Source of the DNA: Bacteroidales bacterium
GTDB taxonomy: Bacteria > Bacteroidota > Bacteroidia > Bacteroidales > Tenuifilaceae
Assembly (NCBI GenBank): GCA_008933525.1
Contig: WBUV01000057.1
Location: 1-11,631, forward strand
Direction of reading: 5' to 3'
Length of the DNA stretch: 11,631 nt
Position numbers and translations under genes: made by a program
Part shown: in pieces, positions 1 to 6,686 of the stretch
Numbering within the stretch: position 1 is the first letter of the stretch
Layout: the number at the start of each line of letters is the position of its first letter
The notes under the pieces: model-generated
The model's database searches: none
The model's input: the letters and a program-made list of their open reading frames with translations, nothing else
What the model was told of the DNA's origin: nothing

Positions 1-453
1 AAGTTTTACAATTATTTTATTCCCTTCAACCTTAACTACCTCAATGGTCGACTGCTGGTCAATCATCTCGCCAAGCGCTGTTACCTCAACAATATTATCG
101 TTGATTACAGCTTTACCCATAGGTGCCAAACGACTAACGGTAATGCCAACATCCCCAGCCTTGATAATATGCTCGTAATCCTCAGTAGCCCTGGAATCGA
201 TATTAGTGCTCAAAGTCGCCCATCGCCATGTTTTAGCCCTGAGCGACAGAGCAATTGTTGCCACAGAAGCAACCGCAGTAGATAACAAAATTATATGCCC
301 AGTAGTAGCACCATACTGGCTATAGCCTAAATATACTCCAAAAACAATAAGCACAAACCCGGCAATACCAGCAACAGTAATACCCGGAATAATCAGAAAC
401 TCTGCAACAAGAAAGATGAGTCCAATTACAATAAGAACAATGATTAGGGTCAT
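1..453 (-). CDS. NfeD family membrane protein, C-terminal end cut by window edge
   Basis: An open frame runs from the ATG at 453 to the left edge with no stop, giving 151 residues. Three hydrophobic segments (about residues 2-17, 24-44 and 52-68) are followed from about residue 88 by a soluble part with the NfeD OB-fold pattern: GDVGITVSRLAP, then GKAVIND, then an alternating beta pattern ending IEVVKVEGNKIIVKL. Short NfeD proteins of this kind are about 150-160 residues, so only a few residues should be missing. NfeD proteins are membrane partners of SPFH/flotillin-type proteins (FloA), and a floA-like gene often follows; it would lie beyond the left edge. The start is 9 bp after the clpS stop, so the two are probably co-transcribed. 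No clear ribosome-binding site is seen. Family assignment is firm; the partner gene is inference. Confidence 0.88.
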   Translation of the reverse strand, partial: MTLIIVLIVIGLIFLVAEFLIIPGITVAGIAGFVLIVFGVYLGYSQYGATTGHIILLSTAVASVATIALSLRAKTWRWATLSTNIDSRATEDYEHIIKAGDVGITVSRLAPMGKAVINDNIVEVTALGEMIDQQSTIEVVKVEGNKIIVKL

Positions 454-462
454 TTCTGAGGA

Positions 463-744
463 TTAATTTAGATTGATTGTAGCACTTAACCCTCTTCGGT
501 TTAACTCAACCATCATGCTCTCCAGCTCATCGCGCTCACCTCGGCGAACATCACACTTTCCCTTAAAGTGAGTAATAATTGCGCATTGCTCGGCTTGATT
601 TGGTTCATGTCTGCACACATCAACAAGGGTTTCAATAACGAATTCAAATGTGTTCACCTCGTCATTATGCAGAAACAACGTGTAGTTTTCGTTTGTCTCC
701 ATATTCACCTCCTCTAAACTGAAAGTTTGTTCACGATGACTCAT
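463..744 (-). CDS. clpS: ClpS adaptor of the ClpAP/ClpCP protease (N-end rule)
   Basis: ClpS binds proteins with N-degron residues and hands them to the Clp AAA+ ATPase for degradation in the cytosol. The family core is plain: the LFLHNDEVNTFEFVIETL segment with the HND/NTF substrate-pocket motif, then VDVCRHEPNQAEQC, then HFKGKCDVRRG and the final RRGLSATI. This is the Bacteroidota subtype, with the HxKGKC segment. The start is uncertain. The ATG at 744 gives about 20 residues ahead of the first strand, which fits the usual N-terminal extension, but has no ribosome-binding site. The internal ATG at 702 follows a strong AGGAGG five bases upstream and would give a 79-residue protein with almost no extension; that AGGAGG also encodes Glu-Glu-Val and may be chance. 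A TTG at 753 is less likely. It lies 30 bp after the long SPOR gene and 9 bp before nfeD. Confidence 0.93.
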   Translation of the reverse strand: MSHREQTFSLEEVNMETNENYTLFLHNDEVNTFEFVIETLVDVCRHEPNQAEQCAIITHFKGKCDVRRGERDELESMMVELNRRGLSATINLN

Positions 745-774
745 AGGTAACAATTTATTAAGATGCTAATATAG

Positions 775-3579
775 CTATTTTTTATCAAGTTCAATAGTTA
801 TAACCACAGCGTTTACAATTCCACTTGCTACTAAGTTATCTTTCACTCGTTGAGCCTCATCCAAAGTGGAGTAATTCCCAACAGAGAATTCCTTTTGTCC
901 AAGGCCATTATCGGTTCTAGAAATTTCCTTCCCGGATGCTATGGTTCTTATGGTTTTGGCTACATCGTCGGGTAAATCATTGTCGTAAACACCCACTTGT
1001 ATTTTGTAGATTTTCCCATTATCAACCTCTGCGGGTTTTGCAGCCTGAACAGCAGTACCCTCCAACGATTGCGCTCTTTGTGGCGTAATCTTTTTACCGT
1101 TATACCACGCAATGATAAATGCATCCTTAAAGCCTTTCGACTTAACAACACCCAATGCTTTTTCGGCGCTAGAGTATGTAGTTAAATTACCAATAAAATA
1201 CTTGGTTAATGTTCCTGCTTTCTCGCCAAAAACAGGCACCATTCCTTTGAAGAACTGAGGTTCGCGAAGCGTGCCGAATGCTCCAATTTGAATTCGATAT
1301 ACTACGCCATCGGGCAATGGAGAGTCTATTGGTATTGGATTCTCGGCATTATAAACAGGCTTATCTACTATCCCAAAATCCGAAGGAATTTCCTGTTTTA
1401 TTGCAATGGTTTGAACAGGCTTAACATCATCCTGCTTTTCAATTTTTGGTCCCTCGGGAACAAATTGAACTTCTTCCAATTTTTTTACAACTTCCTTAAC
1501 GGGCTCTGTCTGCTGCGATACTCCAAAAATGTTTGTTTCCAACTTGATTATTCGGCTGGTTAACTGCTGCTCGAATAATTTTAAGCCCCATATCTTAGAG
1601 AAAGCCAAGTCCAACTTCAACAATGCCAACTCGCGCATTAGCGATGCCTCAAAGGTGCTTTCCACCTTTCCTTCATCGCCCAAATTATTCATAATTGCTG
1701 AAGCAGTTCTTACATGAGCCTTTGAAGCATTGATATCGTTCCGAATAGTTTCGTCCTTTGTTCCGCTTTTTACAAGTGCAACGTGAAGACAATCGTTGTA
1801 AATAGTATATTTTTTCTCAAAATACTTCTCCATTAAACTGCTATAACTGCTCATAGCAGAAAGCATTATTTTGCTCTCTTTATCGCAATTGGCAGGAACT
1901 GTATCCGAAGAATTATTTGAGCAAGTTCTATACTTATCCTTAGCAGCAAAGGCATTTTCTCTAGTTTTTACAAGTTGAGGGTATATTTGCTCAACCAGAG
2001 CAAGCCTATTAATCTCATCGTCCTGAAAAACAGTGGTGGCAAACTGCGCCTGATAAATATATTCAGGATTATCGACTGCAAAAGTTGCATCGGCCTTACC
2101 TTGGGGTTTACGCTTACCTGTGAGGTACTCCTGCTCAATTTGGCTGGCGCGAACAAACATCATATCGGCCTCCTTTTGCGCAGCAAGCATATCGTCCTCC
2201 ACTTTTGTCACTTTTTTCTCAAGTTTTATCCGCTCCTCCGCTGTATCGATATAATCGAAACCTTGACGCAACTTCTCAAGTCGAATTATCAAGGAATCGG
2301 TTAGCATTTGTGCAGCAAAACCTTTGGCAATTACTCGGGCATACTCAGGGTCATTCTCAACCGAGCTGAATGTTGCAGGCTTTTTTTTCTTCAAATCATC
2401 AACTTTCTTTTCCTCAACATTTTTCTTCACCTCAACCCTCTTCTGCTCTACAACAAGACTTGCCCCTTCCATATTTAACCTCGCCAACGAAACTAACTCC
2501 TTGTTCGATTTTGCAGAACGACGAATTGGGTTCTCCTCATTCTTCATCAACACCAGCTGAACTGTATCGGGCATAAAGTTGCGGTTGGTGGCAAAGCAAA
2601 CCAAACTATCAGCATCGCCTACCACGTAAAGAAAATCGTCGAAGGGTGAATTGTATGGGAATCCCAAATTTTCGGCAGTGCTCCACAATCGGGTTTTAGG
2701 ATTATAAACGGATTTGTAAATATCGTACCCGCCCATCCCGTAATGACCTTTTGACGAGAAGTAAAGCGTAACCCCATCGGGAGCCATGTATGGAAAATCG
2801 TCATCGAAAAAAGAGTTCACCACATCGCCAATAACCTCGGGCTTGCTCCAATAACCATCGTCCTGAAACTTGATTCGGAAAATATCCTTTCCGAACGAGG
2901 TGGAGTTGCCATAGCTGGAATAGTAAACATAATCGCCAACCTGGGGGTTCTTAGGATAAAACATCACCGATTGGTGATTCATTTTTTTATCGGTAGGTGT
3001 TAAAAGATTCTCAGGAATACTGGTAAAACTGCCGCTGCTTGGAGCAACAGAATAGTAGTTGTAAAAATCTTTCGAGGACAAACTTTTTGTATCGAGCACA
3101 GTTGGAGTGAAAATATATCGAGTTAAAAAACTCCCATTCTCGCAAAGCGTTACTAAAGGCTCAACATCTTTTAACTTAATATCGCGCGAACCACCGCTAA
3201 TTGTAAATCGGCGGTAATAATCAATTGCCTCGTTAAACTGATAGTTCTGCCTCAACGCCTCGGCTAAGAAAAAGTAAACCATATTGGGAACATTGGCGGT
3301 TGATGCCTTTGTGAGATACTCAATGGCCTTATCAAGATTGCGAGTTCCCATTAAATAACAAATTCCTAGTGGATACTGAATATTGGGGTCGCGAGGATAC
3401 TCTTTAATCAACTCATCATAAATACTGAGTGCCTGCGTAAAATGAAGTTTATTCAACAGAGAATCTGCCTTAACACGTTGCAGATTCGATTGCGAGGCAA
3501 CTGCATCAACCTCCTGCGAGTTAGCCAACGCCGCAATCCCAAGTAATACTATTAGAAGAAATATTTTTTTATGATTCAT
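775..3579 (-). CDS. Secreted TPR / PD40 beta-propeller / tandem SPOR protein
   Basis: A 934-residue exported protein. Residues 1-22 are a signal peptide with probable cleavage near ALANSQ. Residues about 33-130 are TPR-like helices (KADSLLNKLHFTQALSIYDE, then NLDKAIEYLTKAS, then NEAIDYYRRF). Residues about 205-345 hold PD40/WD40-like propeller blades, the clearest being YMAPDGVTLYFSSKGHYGMGGYDIY at 264-288. Residues about 380-680 are charged and helical, probably coiled coil. Residues 757-826 (YRIQIGAF start) and 856-928 (YKIQVGVY start) are two SPOR-type domains, a fold known to bind denuded peptidoglycan glycan. The TPR+PD40 order resembles PorE-type proteins linked to gliding and type IX secretion, but those end in an OmpA-like peptidoglycan-binding domain; here SPOR repeats take that place. 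A periplasmic, cell-wall-anchored role is inferred. It heads a probable operon with clpS and nfeD. The exact function is not known to me. Confidence 0.9.
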   Translation of the reverse strand: MNHKKIFLLIVLLGIAALANSQEVDAVASQSNLQRVKADSLLNKLHFTQALSIYDELIKEYPRDPNIQYPLGICYLMGTRNLDKAIEYLTKASTANVPNMVYFFLAEALRQNYQFNEAIDYYRRFTISGGSRDIKLKDVEPLVTLCENGSFLTRYIFTPTVLDTKSLSSKDFYNYYSVAPSSGSFTSIPENLLTPTDKKMNHQSVMFYPKNPQVGDYVYYSSYGNSTSFGKDIFRIKFQDDGYWSKPEVIGDVVNSFFDDDFPYMAPDGVTLYFSSKGHYGMGGYDIYKSVYNPKTRLWSTAENLGFPYNSPFDDFLYVVGDADSLVCFATNRNFMPDTVQLVLMKNEENPIRRSAKSNKELVSLARLNMEGASLVVEQKRVEVKKNVEEKKVDDLKKKKPATFSSVENDPEYARVIAKGFAAQMLTDSLIIRLEKLRQGFDYIDTAEERIKLEKKVTKVEDDMLAAQKEADMMFVRASQIEQEYLTGKRKPQGKADATFAVDNPEYIYQAQFATTVFQDDEINRLALVEQIYPQLVKTRENAFAAKDKYRTCSNNSSDTVPANCDKESKIMLSAMSSYSSLMEKYFEKKYTIYNDCLHVALVKSGTKDETIRNDINASKAHVRTASAIMNNLGDEGKVESTFEASLMRELALLKLDLAFSKIWGLKLFEQQLTSRIIKLETNIFGVSQQTEPVKEVVKKLEEVQFVPEGPKIEKQDDVKPVQTIAIKQEIPSDFGIVDKPVYNAENPIPIDSPLPDGVVYRIQIGAFGTLREPQFFKGMVPVFGEKAGTLTKYFIGNLTTYSSAEKALGVVKSKGFKDAFIIAWYNGKKITPQRAQSLEGTAVQAAKPAEVDNGKIYKIQVGVYDNDLPDDVAKTIRTIASGKEISRTDNGLGQKEFSVGNYSTLDEAQRVKDNLVASGIVNAVVITIELDKK

Positions 3580-3611
3580 AGCAAAATCGGTGCTTGTTAT
3601 GCAAAATCATT

Positions 3612-3643
3612 CAAAAATAGTTAGAAATAATGGAGAATACAAA
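3612..3643 (-). promoter_or_regulatory. Bacteroidota-type promoter candidate for the SPOR gene
   Basis: Read on the minus strand, TTTG at 3643-3640 is followed after 20 bases by TATTTTTG at 3619-3612. This matches the known Bacteroidota promoter form of a -33 TTTG box and a -7 TAnnTTTG box, at about the right spacing. Transcription would begin around 3605, giving a leader of about 25 bases before the ATG at 3579. The match is by eye only. Confidence 0.5.
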
Positions 3644-3666
3644 ACGTTAACAGCAATTGACTTAAA

Positions 3667-3692
3667 ACAAATAAATTATGCCCAACCCTACT
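3667..3692 (-). promoter_or_regulatory. Shared upstream element, copy C (facing the SPOR gene)
   Basis: On the minus strand AGTAGGGT (3692-3685) is followed after exactly 14 bases by TTGT (3670-3667). The same pair with the same spacing occurs at 3759-3784 and 6296-6321, and scattered positions between the two boxes also agree. The element ends 87 bp upstream of the SPOR gene start, beyond its promoter candidate, so it could be a regulator site or an alternative promoter. Its function is unknown. Confidence 0.45.
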
Positions 3693-3758
3693 AAACCATT
3701 TATTCTAAATAATTCCTAAAACAAATATAGTTTCCAATATCAAGATATTTAAAACTCA

Positions 3759-3784
3759 AGTAGGGTGTTTTAGAATTAAATTGT
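3759..3784 (+). promoter_or_regulatory. Shared upstream element, copy A (facing the T9SS-sorted gene)
   Basis: AGTAGGGT (3759-3766) is followed after 14 bases by TTGT (3781-3784), then ATT. This copy is very close to the copy before the pqqD-like gene: over about 40 bases most positions agree, including the TTTTA stretch after the first box and TTGTATT followed by ATAA. It lies 195 bp upstream of the start at 3979, so a long leader or a distal regulator site is implied. Confidence 0.5.
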
Positions 3785-3906
3785 ATTCATAACAAACACT
3801 AGCAAAAGAACTAAAAATCAGAAGTATGGCACAAGTCATCAATTCACAAATACGCTTAACCGTTAATTTTCAATAAAATAGATTCAGGAGAAAGGTTATT
3901 TGTAAA

Positions 3907-3950
3907 AGTGGAGGAGTCCCACTAAAAAAAACAGGGTAAGACTCAACCCT
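3907..3950 (+). other. Two small hairpins with complementary loops in the probable leader of the 3979 gene
   Basis: The first hairpin has stem AGTGG (3907-3911) with CCACT (3919-3923) and a 7-base loop; the second has stem AGGGT (3933-3937) with ACCCT (3946-3950) and an 8-base loop. The first loop contains GAGTC (3914-3918) and the second contains its complement GACTC (3940-3944), so a loop-loop contact is possible. Each stem is only 5 bp, so chance is a serious alternative. The pair sits 28-72 bases before the start codon. Confidence 0.22.
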
Positions 3951-3978
3951 ATAAGAGCCATAACATAACACTTGCACA

Positions 3979-4491
3979 ATGAAAAAAACACTTTTTTTAG
4001 ACAGAAAAAAGATGCTGATGGTGCTGTTATTGCCTCTTTTTCTTGCACCATTTGGCATTATGGCACAGTCCATTAAGCGACAGTGCATCTCAAGCTATAA
4101 TGTATCAAACGCCTCCAGCAATTTTATCGTATTGCAAACCGTTGGGCAACCTTATAGCACTACACTATCTGACAGAAATGTTCTTCAGGGGTTTCAGCAA
4201 CCAATCTCATTTAAAGCCTCAAAGAAAAATGATGCTTTAGTTAATTGTTTAGAAATAAAGGCATTCCCTAACCCTGCAAAACAATGGGTAACTATTCAAA
4301 GTTCCACATCAGCTGAAATCTCTAAAATTCAGGTAATGGACATAACCGGAAGAAGCATTTTTCTTGACAACAACATTACTCTGGAAGACTACAAACTTGA
4401 TTGCTCTAAATGGTCGAACGGGATTTACATTATCACCGTAACCGATTTTCAAAAACAAAAAAGTTCATTGAAATTAATAATCAGTAAATAG
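3979..4491 (+). CDS. Short exported protein with type IX secretion C-terminal sorting domain
   Basis: A 170-residue protein. Residues 1-30 are a signal peptide (hydrophobic core MLMVLLLPLFLAPF, cleavage near IMAQ). Residues about 35-78 have the pattern common in small Bacteroidota surface proteins: SSYNVSNASSNF, then a TVGQPYSTTL segment and VLQGFQQP. Residues about 90-170 are a type A T9SS sorting domain: EIKAFPNPAKQWVTI, then IQVMDITGRSIF, then WSNGIYIITV, ending SSLKLIISK. Such domains direct proteins across the outer membrane through the Por system, usually for attachment to A-LPS. Almost nothing lies between signal and sorting domain, so the mature protein would be only about 60 residues of unknown role. 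An internal ATG at residue 12 is a possible alternative start. The next gene begins 7 bp downstream, indicating an operon. Confidence 0.88.
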   Translation: MKKTLFLDRKKMLMVLLLPLFLAPFGIMAQSIKRQCISSYNVSNASSNFIVLQTVGQPYSTTLSDRNVLQGFQQPISFKASKKNDALVNCLEIKAFPNPAKQWVTIQSSTSAEISKIQVMDITGRSIFLDNNITLEDYKLDCSKWSNGIYIITVTDFQKQKSSLKLIISK

Positions 4492-4498
4492 ACCAACT

Positions 4499-5128
4499 AT
4501 GAAAAGAATAGGAATATTTTGTTTGCTGCTCAGCCTAATGCTCTATGCAAACACAGGAAATGCTCAGTCTAGTTTATCCATAGAAGCATCTCAACTTTAC
4601 TCCACATTCAGTTTCACCGACAGCCAAGGCACATCACTTAACAGCGATTATTCTGGCATTTTTGTTGGCTCATATGGTTTAGCTTATAGATACAACCTCA
4701 ACAATGGCATAACATTAAGAACTGGCATTGGAATGCGAAAGGCTGGAGCAACTATGGTTTACGACAATATGAATTACTCATGGGATTTACAGTATGCCGA
4801 GGTAAAATTGGGAGGTGGTTATATTCTAAAAAATGAAAGAATCAGTCCTTACATTACTTTTTCGGGATACTATGCTTACATGCTCAGAGGCTACCAAACA
4901 ATTAATAACGAAGATATTAACCTAATGGATGCTGGTACAATAAACGAAACTGACTTCGGCATAACAATTACACCGGGGTTCCAATTCACATTCTCCGATA
5001 AAATATCATCGTTTTTAGAATTCAACTACAGAATGGGACTTCAGAACTTGGAAAAGGACGAAGGCCAAGAATCGAAGAATACCGCATACGGATTAACTTT
5101 AGGTCTAACTATCTCATTCAGAAAGTAA
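4499..5128 (+). CDS. Small outer-membrane beta-barrel protein
   Basis: A 209-residue protein with a signal peptide (residues 1-22, ending TGNA before QSS). The rest is a run of alternating aromatic and polar strands typical of an 8-stranded barrel: GSYGLAYRYNLNNGITLRTGIGMR, LQYAEVKLGGGYIL, ISPYITFSGYYAY, FGITITPGFQFTF, SSFLEFNYRMGL and the last strand AYGLTLGLTISFRK. The length and strand pattern fit the outer membrane protein beta-barrel families common in Bacteroidota. No ligand or enzymatic function can be read. It starts 7 bp after the T9SS-sorted gene and ends 26 bp before the next, so the three products are probably made together and may act together at the cell surface. Confidence 0.8.
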   Translation: MKRIGIFCLLLSLMLYANTGNAQSSLSIEASQLYSTFSFTDSQGTSLNSDYSGIFVGSYGLAYRYNLNNGITLRTGIGMRKAGATMVYDNMNYSWDLQYAEVKLGGGYILKNERISPYITFSGYYAYMLRGYQTINNEDINLMDAGTINETDFGITITPGFQFTFSDKISSFLEFNYRMGLQNLEKDEGQESKNTAYGLTLGLTISFRK

Positions 5129-5154
5129 TGTTAAACTATTAAAGGAATTGTAAA

Positions 5155-6144
5155 ATGAAAAAGATATACTTAATTGGGATTATTATTCTAGCTTGCTTAA
5201 TTACCCCACAGCTGTATTCTCAAAACATTGGCGATTTAAAAGGAATATACTATCAAGCAGTTGCAATTGATGAGTATGGTCAAGAAATTGTAGGCACAGA
5301 TATCGAGGGAAAGCCTCTGTACGAGAAAACCATTTCTGTTCGATTTAGCATTACAAAGGGACTTAATGGCCCAATACAATTTGAAGAAACACATGAAACC
5401 ACTACGGATAAGTACGGTTTATTCTCACTAACCATTGGCCAAGGTACACAAACAGGAAATGGAACATATACCAAATTACTTGATATTCCTTGGATAGATG
5501 CAGATCAGTTTCTAAAAGTTGAAATATCATCAAAAAACGATGGGAACTATAGATTGGTAAGCAATCATCAATTCATGACTGTTCCCTACTCATTTTATAC
5601 CGATGATATTGCAGACAACGCCATAACATCAGCAAAAATACTAAACAGCACAATTGTGAATGAGGACATTGCCGATAATACTATTAATTTAAAAACAAAG
5701 GTAACCGACTCGCTTAGCGTAACAAATGGAGGGACTGGCAAAAATTTCTTACAGGATGGAAGTATACTGGTTGGTAGTGGGAGCGAACCTGTAAAACCAA
5801 AAAAACTAGCATCAACAGATGCTACCGTAATAATTACCCAAACAGCCGACACCATTAACCTACAAGCTGTATCAGCCCCTGTTCTTGTTACTAGCGATCC
5901 AGCAGGAACCTTTAATATACCTAATATTGCCAATGGTGCAACTTATGTTTCGAACGCCATAAACTATGCAGGGGTAGATTTTGGAGATATCATTATTGCA
6001 TCTATCGATCAAAACTTACAAGGGTGTATGCTAACTGCATATGTATCTCAACAAAACGTTATCAGAGTGGCAATCTTCAATGGCACTGGAGGAACGGTTA
6101 ACTTTGGTTTAGATGTCAGCCTAAGAGTATTTGTTATAAAATAA
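5155..6144 (+). CDS. Exported surface protein with tail-fibre-like middle region
   Basis: A 329-residue protein with a signal peptide (residues 1-22, ending LYS before QN). Residues about 28-150 form a beta-rich domain seen in many Bacteroidota surface proteins: GIYYQAVAIDEYGQEI, ISVRFSITKG, FEETHETTTDKYGLFSLTIGQG, FLKVEIS and then MTVPYSFYTDDIADNAI. Residues about 150-215 are DDIADNAITSAKI and EDIADNTINLKTK followed by NGGTGKNFLQDGSILVG, a style of repeat well known from phage tail-fibre and trimeric fibre proteins. Residues about 235-329 are a beta-rich C-terminal domain with no T9SS sorting signature that I can see. A fibrous surface adhesin or receptor-binding role is inferred. It is the last gene of the run and is followed by a terminator. 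Confidence 0.72.
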   Translation: MKKIYLIGIIILACLITPQLYSQNIGDLKGIYYQAVAIDEYGQEIVGTDIEGKPLYEKTISVRFSITKGLNGPIQFEETHETTTDKYGLFSLTIGQGTQTGNGTYTKLLDIPWIDADQFLKVEISSKNDGNYRLVSNHQFMTVPYSFYTDDIADNAITSAKILNSTIVNEDIADNTINLKTKVTDSLSVTNGGTGKNFLQDGSILVGSGSEPVKPKKLASTDATVIITQTADTINLQAVSAPVLVTSDPAGTFNIPNIANGATYVSNAINYAGVDFGDIIIASIDQNLQGCMLTAYVSQQNVIRVAIFNGTGGTVNFGLDVSLRVFVIK

Positions 6145-6162
6145 CCAATGATTCTACAATCA

Positions 6163-6200
6163 AAACATAAGGGTTAATTTAAAACTTAACCCTTATGTTT
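6163..6200 (+). terminator. 15-bp-stem hairpin ending the 3979-6144 operon
   Basis: AAACATAAGGGTTAA (6163-6177) is the perfect reverse complement of 6186-6200, with an 8-base loop at 6178-6185. It begins 18 bp after the stop of the tail-fibre-like gene. The stem carries its own A-run on the left and T-run on the right, so it could stop transcription in both directions. The next gene is over 180 bp away. Confidence 0.8.
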
Positions 6201-6295
6201 CAAATCTAATATTTAATATCTCCTTCTTTTATCTCCAAGTTAAAATACACCAAAACAACTGACTATCAAGAAATAAAAGAATTAAAAGCATACAA

Positions 6296-6321
6296 AGTAG
6301 GGTATTTTAAAGTTGACTTGT
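6296..6321 (+). promoter_or_regulatory. Shared upstream element, copy B (facing the pqqD-like gene)
   Basis: AGTAGGGT (6296-6303), 14 bases, then TTGT (6318-6321) and ATT. It ends 63 bp upstream of the pqqD-like start and overlaps the left box of the promoter candidate at 6313-6341, a position where a bound regulator could affect transcription of the whole ligase/decarboxylase run. Confidence 0.5.
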
Positions 6322-6341
6322 ATTAATAATAAAAGTATATT
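6313..6341 (+). promoter_or_regulatory. Promoter candidate of the pqqD-like operon
   Basis: TTGACT (6313-6318) and TATATT (6336-6341) are separated by 17 bases, a close match to a general sigma-70 promoter. Against the Bacteroidota form (TTTG / TAnnTTTG) the second box, TATATTGT, is a weaker match. Transcription would start near 6348, leaving a leader of about 37 bases. This is the only promoter-like sequence I see between the terminator and the gene. Confidence 0.4.
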
Positions 6342-6384
6342 GTATATCGGCCTAACATAAATACTAAACCAAAATAATATAGCA

Positions 6385-6627
6385 ATGAAAATCAAAGAAA
6401 ATATAGCAATCAGTGAAACGGGGTTTGTGTTCAACCCAACCACTGGCGACTCCTTTACACTAAACGAGACTGGACGTAAAGTTATTGCGCTTATTAATGA
6501 AGGCAAAACTATTGAACAAACCGCAAAAGTTCTAAAGGAAACCTTCGATGTGGACGACACCACCTTGGAGCGCTACCTGTTCGATTTTGTTTACGATCTG
6601 CGGATAAACAAACTTTTGGAGGAGTAA
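6385..6627 (+). CDS. Stand-alone PqqD-family protein (peptide-binding chaperone/RRE fold)
   Basis: An 80-residue protein that matches the PqqD family along its full length: an N-terminal beta hairpin (GFVFNPTTGDSFTLNETGRKVIALI, residues about 13-37), then a winged-helix part (GKTIEQTAKVLKETFDVDDTTLERYLFDFVYDLRINKLL). PqqD domains bind the leader of a precursor peptide and present it to a modifying enzyme; in PQQ biosynthesis the partner is a radical SAM enzyme. Here the next genes are an ATP-grasp ligase and a PLP decarboxylase, and no radical SAM gene or obvious precursor peptide is in the window. It is the first gene of the run. Its final codons and stop lie inside a 34-bp tandem duplication shared with the next gene. 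What it binds is not known. Confidence 0.85.
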   Translation: MKIKENIAISETGFVFNPTTGDSFTLNETGRKVIALINEGKTIEQTAKVLKETFDVDDTTLERYLFDFVYDLRINKLLEE

Positions 6628-6686
6628 CCAATGTCACGAACAAAAATAACAGGAGGAGTAACCAATGTCACGAACAAAAATAACAG
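6618..6686 (+). repeat. 34-bp tandem duplication of the ligase start region
   Basis: The 34 bases at 6618-6651 are repeated exactly at 6652-6685, and base 6686 also matches. Each unit holds a GGAGG ribosome-binding site, the sequence of the pqqD-like gene end with its TAA, an ATG eight bases after GGAGG, and the first seven codons of the ligase. Since 34 is not a multiple of three, the first ATG (6631) is out of frame with the ligase and the second (6665) opens the true gene. Removing either unit would leave a normal pqqD-stop to ligase-start junction, so this looks like a recent, protein-neutral duplication. Confidence 0.93.

Larger units (their letters stand above)
3580..3978. other. 399-bp divergent intergenic region
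   Basis: This AT-rich stretch separates the leftward run (SPOR gene first) from the rightward run (T9SS-sorted protein first). I see no coding frame with a credible product and no RNA gene. It holds a promoter candidate for the SPOR gene (3612-3643), two copies of the AGTAGGGT-N14-TTGT element, one facing each way (3667-3692 minus, 3759-3784 plus), and two small hairpins just upstream of the start at 3979. I did not find a convincing TAnnTTTG box for the rightward gene; the nearest is TAATTTTC at 3864-3871, without a good upstream box. Confidence 0.6.

Noticed and set aside
1975..2304. Open frame of 109 codons on the plus strand inside the SPOR gene
   Set aside because: It lies inside the coiled-coil-like part of a clear gene, with no recognisable domain or ribosome-binding site.
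5595..5933. Open frame of 112 codons on the minus strand inside the tail-fibre-like gene
   Set aside because: It has no family resemblance or signal, lies wholly inside a well-supported gene, and has the composition of an antisense shadow frame.
6376..6410. 11-bp direct repeat AATATAGCAAT around the pqqD-like start (6376-6386 and 6400-6410)
   Set aside because: AT-rich and short, the second copy is coding; no reason to see more than chance.
6282..6563. Minus-strand frame overlapping the pqqD-like gene and its promoter region
   Set aside because: The opposite strand carries a full-length PqqD family match; the antisense product shows only generic hydrophobic stretches.
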